64,000 nt of DNA from Thiobacillus denitrificans (GTDB lineage: Bacteria > Pseudomonadota > Gammaproteobacteria > Burkholderiales > Thiobacillaceae): the NCBI GenBank assembly GCA_002343685.1, contig DDRS01000017.1, positions 94,693-158,692 on the forward strand. The letters are read 5' to 3'. Below the pieces are notes generated by a model, which was given only the letters and a program-made list of their open reading frames with translations, searched no databases and was not told the origin of the DNA. The position numbers and the translations under genes were made by a program. Numbering within the stretch: position 1 is the first letter of the stretch; the number at the start of each line of letters is the position of its first letter. Below are positions 35,467 through 42,182 of the stretch, one piece after another.

Positions 35467-36699
35467 TCACGATTGCGCGGCTTCCTGCAAGGCCTTCAGG
35501 CTTTCCTCCACGCCGGCGGCGTGGGTCAGCTCGGCGACGTTGTCTTTGGTGAAGAAGCCCTGGAATCCGCCGAAGCGCTGGACGTACTCGATGATGAGCG
35601 AGGAATACTCCGACGCGCTGGAGAAGATCTGCTTGAGCCCTTCCTCCTTCGAGCCGATGACGTCGAGCAGGAATGTCTGTCCGCAGTCGCGCAAGGACTT
35701 CACGACGTAATCGATGTTGGCCAGCGCGGCGGTCTCGCCATCCTTCACCGCCACGGCAATATGATGCAGGCGCGGCCCGAAGTTGCGGACGAAGGCCTCG
35801 GTTGGCGACTCCGTCAGCAGGTGATTCATGAAATACGGATGGTTCGCCGCCGTGAACACCTTGGCCGGGCATTCGAGTTCGTTGGCGTAATGCACGCTCT
35901 TGGTGACGTTGGTCGAGGAATTCTGGTCGGCGATGTCATACGAGCCCCAGTAGTAGTAGCTCGACAGGGTCAGGTATTCGAGGATGGCGGCTTCGCGGTT
36001 CTGGCTGTAGATGCGGGTGGCCAGATGGTCGATCGGCAGCAGCAGGTCGCCGATGCCCAGCTTTTTCTGCGTGCTCTTGGCCGCTTCGTAGGCTGCCTGC
36101 ATGTCGTCACGGATGCTGCTCCAGCCGAGCGCGTACACGCGGATGTCGGACTCGGGCCGTTCCCAGTAGGCGACGATGTTGTGGGTATAGGGGCTGGGTT
36201 TGACCACCGCCAGGTTGCCCGGCAGTTCCAGCTTCCTGACCTGGTCCTGGTTAAAGAAACGGATGTCGCGCGCCTTCTGCATGCCGACCACCGCATGCGG
36301 ATCGGTGACGCGCAGCACTTCGCCCATGTAGCGCGAATTCGGCTTGACCGCCCCGATCGGATAGACCTCGTTGAGGCTGCGGAAGATGCCGCGTACGTTG
36401 GGGTCTTTCACTTCGCGCACCAGGATGTCGGGCGCGCCCATGTCGATGCGCAGGATGTGGGTGAAGTGCGACTCGGATTCGAGCGTGACGAGATAATGGT
36501 AAGGCGTCATCACGCACAGCTCGGCGACGTAGGCGAGCGAGTGCGCGGGCTCGACGGTGATCATCAGCGCGTCGATCTGGCGGATGCAGTCGGTGAGTCC
36601 GATGCGGTCGCGCTCCTCCAGCAGGCGGCCGATATAGTCCTCGAATTCCGGCGAGTTCTTCTTGTCGCCGGCACGGGCGAAGCTGAGCGATGCGGTCAT
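35467..36699 (-). CDS. HPPD-like VOC-superfamily protein in the amidoligase operon
   Basis: 410 aa. The C-terminal half resembles the catalytic part of 4-hydroxyphenylpyruvate dioxygenase: His225 (LPIDHLATRI), His313 (LHHIAVAVKD) and Glu371 (LIIEYVQRF) would give the 2-His-1-Glu iron site, and GGFQGFFTKDNVAELT resembles the HPPD C-terminal helix region. The N-terminal half (about 1-215) is not recognised. It starts 3 bp after the alpha-E stop, so it is the third gene of the ATP-grasp/alpha-E operon. A role as an oxygenase or lyase acting on the peptide product is possible but inferred. Confidence 0.72.
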   Translation of the reverse strand: MTASLSFARAGDKKNSPEFEDYIGRLLEERDRIGLTDCIRQIDALMITVEPAHSLAYVAELCVMTPYHYLVTLESESHFTHILRIDMGAPDILVREVKDPNVRGIFRSLNEVYPIGAVKPNSRYMGEVLRVTDPHAVVGMQKARDIRFFNQDQVRKLELPGNLAVVKPSPYTHNIVAYWERPESDIRVYALGWSSIRDDMQAAYEAAKSTQKKLGIGDLLLPIDHLATRIYSQNREAAILEYLTLSSYYYWGSYDIADQNSSTNVTKSVHYANELECPAKVFTAANHPYFMNHLLTESPTEAFVRNFGPRLHHIAVAVKDGETAALANIDYVVKSLRDCGQTFLLDVIGSKEEGLKQIFSSASEYSSLIIEYVQRFGGFQGFFTKDNVAELTHAAGVEESLKALQEAAQS

Positions 36700-36702
36700 G
36701 GA

Positions 36703-37659
36703 TCAAACCAGGCTGAACAGGGACTGCGCCATTTTTTGCGGATGCGCGGCGCGGAAGTAGGTCTGGCTGATGACCGTGTTCAGGTCGGCCAGCCGGGCCT
36801 GGATGTCGTCGCAGAATCCGTGCAGGCCGTTGGCTGCAAGCGCACGGTAATCGGCCTGGTCCACCAGGTTCAGCATGCCCTGCAGACGGCGCATGGGCTC
36901 GACGCCCGGCAATTCGTCCAGGGCGAACTGGATTTCATGCAGGCAGTGGCGCACGCTGCGCGGGAACTTCAAGTCGTTCAGCAGGAAGGCCAGCACCTTG
37001 TGGCCGCGCGCATGCACGCCGACATACCGCCGGTACATCTGGTGGGCCGACAGGGCGTGCAGCACGCTCATCCAGACGAGATCGTAATACTGGCTGTTCT
37101 GGTAGGGCAGGTTGATCGCATAGCTGACGTCGAGCACGCGCGTCGTCATGTCGGCGCGTTCCATGTTTCTCCCCAGCCGCATGAACTGGAAACCCTCGTC
37201 GCGGCTCATCGTTCCTGCAAGCAGGCCGACCACGGCCTGGCGGCGGCGGATGATTTCGGTCAGCACCTCGAAACGCGTGCGGCGGTCGAGTGCATGGCCG
37301 AGATGCGTGCTGGTATAGAGATACAGTTCGTTGACCCACTCCCACGATTCGCGCGGCAACACCTCGCGGAAAGTGCGTGTGTTCTCGCGCGCGTGGCGTA
37401 TGCAGGTAAAGATCGACGAGGGATTGCGCTCGTCCTGGATGAGAAAGCTCATCACAGCCATTTCACCCGCTTCGTCGTACAGCGTGTGGAAGGCCTCGTC
37501 CAGGCCTACCACCTTGAGCAGGTCCTCCCAGCCGAAGCTGGCGCCGCGCGGCATGTCCATCAGCATCATGGTGGTGGCATTGATCAGCCGCGCCGTGTCC
37601 TCGGCGCGCTCGAGGTAGCGTGCCATCCAGTACAGGTTTTCTCCGACTCGCGCCAGCAT
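36703..37659 (-). CDS. Alpha-E domain protein (DUF403, COG2307)
   Basis: 318 aa, all-helical, rich in acidic and aromatic residues. It begins MLARVGENLYWMARYLERAEDTARLIN and contains RARENTRTFRE-like HARENTRTFREVLPRESWE and FQFMRLGRNMERADMTTRVLDV, the family hallmarks. The biochemical role is unknown; it always accompanies the COG2308 ATP-grasp. The ATG overlaps the ATP-grasp stop by one base (TGATG). The longer reading upstream is antisense to nothing coding but lies inside the ATP-grasp gene, so it was rejected. Confidence 0.92.
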   Translation of the reverse strand: MLARVGENLYWMARYLERAEDTARLINATTMMLMDMPRGASFGWEDLLKVVGLDEAFHTLYDEAGEMAVMSFLIQDERNPSSIFTCIRHARENTRTFREVLPRESWEWVNELYLYTSTHLGHALDRRTRFEVLTEIIRRRQAVVGLLAGTMSRDEGFQFMRLGRNMERADMTTRVLDVSYAINLPYQNSQYYDLVWMSVLHALSAHQMYRRYVGVHARGHKVLAFLLNDLKFPRSVRHCLHEIQFALDELPGVEPMRRLQGMLNLVDQADYRALAANGLHGFCDDIQARLADLNTVISQTYFRAAHPQKMAQSLFSLV

Positions 37660-39107
37660 CAGCACACCCCCTGCACGATCCACGTGTCCTTGCTGCCGCC
37701 GCCCTGCGACGAGTTCACCACCAGCGAGCCACGCCGCAAGGCCACGCGCGTCAGGCCGCCATGCGTCACATAAAAGTCTTTCGATTGTAGGATGAAGGGC
37801 CGCAGGTCGACGTGGCGCGGTTCGATCGCGTCCTCGCACAGCGTCGGCACGGTGGACAGCGACAGCGTCGGCTGCGCCATGTAGTTGCGCGGATTCGCGC
37901 GGATCAGTTCGGCAAACCGTGCCCGCTCGTCCGGCGTCGACTTCGGCCCGACCAGCATGCCGTAGCCGCCCGATTCGTTCGCCGGCTTGACCACCAGCTT
38001 GTCCAGGTTGGCCAGCACATACTCGCAATCCGCCTCGTGCATGCACAGATAACTCGGCACGTTGGGCAGGATCGGCGCCTCGTCCAGGTAATAGCGGATC
38101 ATCTGCGGCACGTAGGCATACACCACCTTGTCGTCGGCCACGCCCGAACCGGGCGCGTTGGCGATGCCGACCTTGCCCTGCTTCCAGGCGCGCATCAGGC
38201 CCGGCACGCCGAGCACGGAATCGGCCCGAAAGGCTTCGGGGTCGATGAATTCGTCGTCGACGCGACGGTAGATCACGTCGAGCCGGGTCAGGCCCTCGAT
38301 CGTCTTCATGTAGACGCAGTCGTCGTCGAGCACTACCAGGTCGGGGCCTTCGACCAGATGCGCACCCATCTGCTGTGCCAGGTAGGAATGCTCGAAATAG
38401 GCCGAGTTGTAGATGCCGGGGGTCAGCACGGCGATTTCCGGCCGCTCGCCCTCGCGGGGCGACAGGGCCGCCAGCATGTCATAGAGCTGCGCGGTGTAGT
38501 CGTCGACCGGCAGCACGTCGTAGCGCGCGAACAGCTCGGGAAACAGCCGTTTCATCAACTGGCGGTTCTCCAGCATATAGGACACGCCGGACGGAACGCG
38601 AAGATTGTCTTCCAGCACGTAGACGGTGCCGTCGCCGTCGCGTACCAGGTCGGTCCCGCAGATGTGGGCCCAGACGCCGAACGGCGGATTCGCCCCCACG
38701 CACGCGGCGCGGAAATTCTTCGAGTCGGCCAGCACCTCGGCAGGAAAGACGCCATCCCGGATGATGTTGCGGTCGTGATAGATATCGTCGATGAAGCGGT
38801 TGAGCGCGGCGAGACGTTGCTTCAGCCCGGCCTCGATACGGTCCCATTCGGCCTTTTCGATGATGCGCGGCACCACGTCGAAAGGCCAGGTGCGGTCGAT
38901 GTTGCCCGCCTCGGAATACACGGTGAAGGTAATGCCCGCCGCCATGATCGCGGCATCCACCGCACGGTGGCGCGCCTCGAGTTCTTCGGGTGCCAAGCCG
39001 GCGAAGAAATCGCACAACTCGCCGGCACCGCTGCGCGGCTTGCCTGGCGCCTCCAATAACTCGTCAAACCCGCCCATCAGCGGGTAGTGCCCACAATCGA
39101 TCTTCAT
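37659..39107 (-). CDS. Circularly permuted ATP-grasp protein (DUF404/407, COG2308)
   Basis: 482 aa. The conserved parts are KIDCGHYPLMGGFDELL, RVPSGVSYMLENRQLMKRLFPELF, GVADDKVVYAYVPQMIRYYL, and LVVKPANESGGYGMLVGPKST, the glycine-rich ATP-binding segment. The C-terminus has QPTLSLSTVPTLCEDAIEPRHVDLRPFI. ATP-grasp ligases join a carboxylate to an amine through an acylphosphate; this family is predicted to make small peptides or tag proteins in concert with alpha-E, transglutaminase and Anbu. GGAGG precedes the ATG. It is first in its operon and has a sigma-54 promoter. Confidence 0.94.
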   Translation of the reverse strand: MKIDCGHYPLMGGFDELLEAPGKPRSGAGELCDFFAGLAPEELEARHRAVDAAIMAAGITFTVYSEAGNIDRTWPFDVVPRIIEKAEWDRIEAGLKQRLAALNRFIDDIYHDRNIIRDGVFPAEVLADSKNFRAACVGANPPFGVWAHICGTDLVRDGDGTVYVLEDNLRVPSGVSYMLENRQLMKRLFPELFARYDVLPVDDYTAQLYDMLAALSPREGERPEIAVLTPGIYNSAYFEHSYLAQQMGAHLVEGPDLVVLDDDCVYMKTIEGLTRLDVIYRRVDDEFIDPEAFRADSVLGVPGLMRAWKQGKVGIANAPGSGVADDKVVYAYVPQMIRYYLDEAPILPNVPSYLCMHEADCEYVLANLDKLVVKPANESGGYGMLVGPKSTPDERARFAELIRANPRNYMAQPTLSLSTVPTLCEDAIEPRHVDLRPFILQSKDFYVTHGGLTRVALRRGSLVVNSSQGGGSKDTWIVQGVC

Positions 39108-39169
39108 TTCGGCCTCCGTTCAGCGCACCGCTGGATTGCTGTGATGTGCCGGCGTACGGTCTATTCATA

Positions 39170-39296
39170 GCACCCTCTGTGCCAATCCAGACAAACCCAT
39201 TCGGATCAAAGGCTTCCCAGGAAGAAATCCGTCCGGAACCGGCTGCCGTGTCCGGCAATGGGGCATCTCCGTCGCAGCCCGCACCAGCCTGGTGCA
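39170..39296 (-). promoter_or_regulatory. NtrC-like site and sigma-54 promoter of the ATP-grasp/alpha-E operon
   Basis: The minus strand reads TGGCAC-N5-GTGC at 39184-39170: a perfect -24 box, GG/GC spacing of 10, one mismatch at -12. CGCACC-N5-GGTGCA (39280-39296 on the plus strand) matches 11 of 12 NtrC positions. The gap is 95 bp, three helical turns more than the 63 bp seen at the nrt promoters. Predicted start near 39158, about 50 bp before the ATG. Confidence 0.78.
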
Positions 39297-39421
39297 AGTT
39301 GCACAGCCTCCCGCAAGTCCCGTCACCTGCATGGCGCGGTTGCCCCGCCATGCAGGTGCGGCTAGACTCTCGGCGTTGCTTTCGATTGTCCGTTTCGTGA
39401 ACCCCATCCGCCCTGCCTGCC

Positions 39422-40174
39422 ATGCCGCGCCGACGTGAGCCCCGCCCCGCGCCCGCGCTGGAACTGAAGACCACGCGGCTCGCCGGGATACAAGTCATCC
39501 TCAACAGCGCCGAGCACGCCGCGCTGGACACCCATCTCTCCACGCTGTTTGCCGCGACGCCGGACTTCTTCGGCGGCGAGGCGGCGGTATTCGAATGCGG
39601 ACGCCTGCCGGCCGACGCCCCTTCGCCCGACTGGGCATGGCTGGCGCGGGAACTGAAAAGCCGGGGACTGAACCCGTTCGCGGTGCAGAACGCATCCGCC
39701 GAACTGGCCGCCGCCGCCCAACAGGCCGGCCTGCTGATTCTCAACGATGTTGCGCCGGCCCCTGCCGCCATTGCAGCCGAACCGGAGCCCTTGCCCGAAC
39801 CCGAAGCGGTGCCGGCACCGGAACCCGCCCTGTCTGCCACCGCCCCCACCCGCATCATCGACAAGCCGCTGCGTTCGGGCCAGCGGGTGTATGCGGCGGG
39901 CGGCGACATCGTGGTGCTCGCTGCGGTCAATCCCGGCGCGGAAGTCATCGCCGACGGCAGCATCCACGTCTACGCGCCGCTCAAGGGCCGCGCGCTTGCC
40001 GGTGCGCGCGGCGACACCTCGGCACGGATATTCACCACGCATCTCGAGGCCGAACTGGTCTCGATCGCCGGCGTCTATCGCACCTTCGACGCCGCCCCGG
40101 ATGCCGCCGTGGCGCGCAAACCGGCACAAATCCGGCTGGCCGATGCCAGCCAGATCGTCATCGAACCTCTCTAA
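39422..40174 (+). CDS. minC: Septum-site inhibitor MinC
   Basis: 250 aa. The N-terminal MinC domain (about 8-105, LELKTTRLAGIQVILNSAE) and an Ala/Pro/Glu-rich linker are followed by the C-terminal beta-helix (about 145-245, RSGQRVYAAGGDIVVLAAVNPGAEVIADGSIHVYAPLKGRALAGA). It blocks FtsZ rings away from midcell when recruited by MinD. First gene of minCDE, 25 bp before minD; divergent from the ATP-grasp operon. Confidence 0.96.
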   Translation: MPRRREPRPAPALELKTTRLAGIQVILNSAEHAALDTHLSTLFAATPDFFGGEAAVFECGRLPADAPSPDWAWLARELKSRGLNPFAVQNASAELAAAAQQAGLLILNDVAPAPAAIAAEPEPLPEPEAVPAPEPALSATAPTRIIDKPLRSGQRVYAAGGDIVVLAAVNPGAEVIADGSIHVYAPLKGRALAGARGDTSARIFTTHLEAELVSIAGVYRTFDAAPDAAVARKPAQIRLADASQIVIEPL

Positions 40175-40199
40175 CTCCATGCAAAAAGAAGGAAGCTCC

Positions 40200-41015
40200 G
40201 TGACCACCATCATCACTGTCACCTCCGGCAAGGGCGGCGTCGGCAAGACCACCACCAGCGCCTCGATCGCCAGCGGCCTGGCACTACGCGGTTTCAAGAC
40301 GGCCGTGATCGATTTCGACGTCGGCCTGCGCAACCTCGACCTCATCATGGGCTGCGAACGCCGCGTGGTGTACGACTTCGTCAACGTCATCCAGGGCGAT
40401 GCCAACCTGCACCAGGCGCTGATCAAGGACAAGCACTGCGACAACCTGTTCGTGCTGCCCGCCTCGCAGACGCGCGACAAGGACGCGCTCACCGAGGAAG
40501 GCGTGGAAAAAGTGCTGAAGGAACTGGAACACCAGGGCTTCGACTACATCGTCTGCGACTCGCCGGCCGGCATCGAGCACGGTGCGGTGATGGCGCTGAC
40601 CTTCGCCGACGAGGCCATCGTCGTCACCAACCCGGAAGTCTCGTCGGTACGCGACTCCGACCGCATCCTCGGCATCATCCAGTCGAAAAGCCGCCGCGCC
40701 ATCGAAGGCCGCGAACCGGTGAAGGAGCACCTGCTGGTCACGCGCTATTCGCCGAAACGCGCGCACGAAGGCGAAATGCTGACCTATACCGACATCCAGG
40801 AACTGCTGCGGATTCCGCTGCTGGGCGTCATTCCCGAATCCGAGGCCGTGCTGCAGGCTTCCAACCAGGGCATCCCGGCGATCCACCAGAAAGGCACGCC
40901 GGTGGCCGACGCCTATCAGGATGCGATCGGCCGCTTCCTCGGCGAAGAACACCCGCTGCGTTTCGTCGAGTACGAAAAACCGGGCCTGATCAAGCGTCTG
41001 TTCGGAGGCAAGTGA
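40200..41015 (+). CDS. minD: Septum-site ATPase MinD
   Basis: 271 aa. Deviant Walker A GKGGVGKTT (about residues 11-19), FDVGLRNLDLIMGCERRVVYD, CDSPAGIE and a C-terminal amphipathic membrane helix (LIKRLFGGK). A membrane-cycling ATPase that carries MinC and is displaced by MinE. The GTG at 40200 has AAGGAA 5-6 bases upstream and yields the standard length; an ATG 21 bases earlier lacks a ribosome site and would add seven residues. Confidence 0.97.
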   Translation: MTTIITVTSGKGGVGKTTTSASIASGLALRGFKTAVIDFDVGLRNLDLIMGCERRVVYDFVNVIQGDANLHQALIKDKHCDNLFVLPASQTRDKDALTEEGVEKVLKELEHQGFDYIVCDSPAGIEHGAVMALTFADEAIVVTNPEVSSVRDSDRILGIIQSKSRRAIEGREPVKEHLLVTRYSPKRAHEGEMLTYTDIQELLRIPLLGVIPESEAVLQASNQGIPAIHQKGTPVADAYQDAIGRFLGEEHPLRFVEYEKPGLIKRLFGGK

Positions 41016-41016
41016 C

Positions 41017-41271
41017 ATGTCCTGGCTCTCCCTTATTTTCGGCGAAAAGAAAGCCACTGCCTCGGTCGCCAAAGAGCGCCTGCAACTCATCATCGCGCAC
41101 GAACGCGCCTGCGCGTCCGGCCCGGATTTCCTGCCTGAACTGCAAAAGGATCTGGTTGCGGTGATTTCCAAATACTTCCCGGTCAACCCCGACGATATCA
41201 AGGTCGGGCTCGAGAAGCAGGGCAACTACGAAGTGCTGGAAGTCAACATCGTGCTGCCCGAAGGGCGTTGA
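41017..41271 (+). CDS. minE: Topological specificity factor MinE
   Basis: 84 aa. The N-terminal MinD-binding helix (MSWLSLIFGEKKATASVAKERLQLIIAHER) and the C-terminal dimerisation domain (LQKDLVAVISKYFPVNPDDIKVGLEKQGNYEVLEVNI) are both present. It stimulates MinD ATPase and drives oscillation. It follows minD by one base. The next gene converges with only 11 bp between, and no terminator was found. Confidence 0.97.
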   Translation: MSWLSLIFGEKKATASVAKERLQLIIAHERACASGPDFLPELQKDLVAVISKYFPVNPDDIKVGLEKQGNYEVLEVNIVLPEGR

Positions 41272-41282
41272 GCGCGACGCCC

Positions 41283-41570
41283 CTAGCTTCGCGCTCCGCT
41301 CATATAACGTGACTCGGGCGTGGCGGCGGCTTCGGCCGCCGGGGATGGACCGCCCGGGCTTTGCGGCCTGGCCGCGAGCAGGCCGAACTTGTCGCGCAGC
41401 GTCATCGCCAGCAGGACCAGCGCTTCGTCCGGCAGGTTCTCGACCAGGCTGAGCATGTCATCGGCATAGCGTGCGTCGGCCGCCAGCTTCACCAGATCGA
41501 TCTCCGGCCCGCCTGCCTTGCGGGCGCCAAATTTCAGTTTCACCATCTCGTTCAGTGTTTCGCGATCCAT
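41283..41570 (-). CDS. Small hypothetical protein after minE
   Basis: 95 aa, soluble. Residues 1-63 are mixed helical with a charged start (MDRETLNEMVKLKFGARKAGG) and an acidic-hydrophobic stretch (DDMLSLVENLPDEALVLLAMTLRDKFG); the tail is Pro/Ala/Ser-rich. I do not recognise a family. Codon use matches its neighbours and it is convergent with minE, so it is probably real. The 267 bp between it and the nirD stop hold only the nir terminator. Confidence 0.6.
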   Translation of the reverse strand: MDRETLNEMVKLKFGARKAGGPEIDLVKLAADARYADDMLSLVENLPDEALVLLAMTLRDKFGLLAARPQSPGGPSPAAEAAATPESRYMSGARS

Positions 41571-41782
41571 ACTCGGTCCTTGTCGACGGGTTCTGATTCA
41601 TTGTTTGCGGGAAGCGGGCGGCGGCTTTCAATCGCTTGGGAACACATGAAGCGCTCCATGCGCCGAACACGCCGCACAAGCCATTGCAGCCTCCGTGCCA
41701 GACGAGGCCGCGCTTCAAGATCAATGACTTGCCTTCAGAACGCCACAGGACCGGATGGCGCGATGGCGAAAGACAGGGCGTG

Positions 41783-41820
41783 AAAACGGCCGCCCGCACT
41801 GGCGTGGTGCGGGCGGCCGT
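41783..41820 (-). terminator. Terminator of the nirBD transcript
   Basis: A 14-bp perfect stem ACGGCCGCCCGCAC / GTGCGGGCGGCCGT with a 7-base loop, 18 bp after the nirD stop on the minus strand and followed by a short T-run (TTTC). Confidence 0.8.
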
Positions 41821-41837
41821 GTCCTGGTGGACGGGGG

Positions 41838-42170
41838 TCAGGCTGCGACGCGTTCGACGGCCGACAAATCGAGCCAAACGCGACTGCCTTCGACCTTGAT
41901 GGGAAACTCGCGGGCGCAGCCCTGATCGGGCGCCACCGCACAACCGGAATCCAGCTCGATGTTCCAGTTGTGCATCGGGCAGGCGACCTTCCTGCCATGC
42001 ACGATTCCCTGCGACAGCGGACCGCCCTTGTGCGGGCAGCGGTCCTCCAGCGCGAAGATTTCATCGTCGGCGGTACGGAACACGGCAATATCCAAACTGC
42101 CGTGGCGCACCACGCGTGCGCCGAGTTTGGGGATATCGTTCACATCCAGGATGTCAGTCCAGTTATTCAT
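41838..42170 (-). CDS. nirD: Assimilatory nitrite reductase small subunit
   Basis: 110 aa Rieske-type [2Fe-2S] protein: CPHKGG near residue 45 and CPMHNW near 64 supply the 2-Cys-2-His ligands. Partner of NirB in NAD(P)H-dependent reduction of nitrite to ammonium in the cytoplasm. It starts 12 bp after nirB and is the last gene before the terminator. Confidence 0.95.
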   Translation of the reverse strand: MNNWTDILDVNDIPKLGARVVRHGSLDIAVFRTADDEIFALEDRCPHKGGPLSQGIVHGRKVACPMHNWNIELDSGCAVAPDQGCAREFPIKVEGSRVWLDLSAVERVAA

Positions 42171-42182
42171 CGTGTGCTTCCT

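Noticed and set aside
37660..38046. Extension of the alpha-E gene upstream
   Set aside because: It overlaps the ATP-grasp coding sequence in another frame and has no family similarity.
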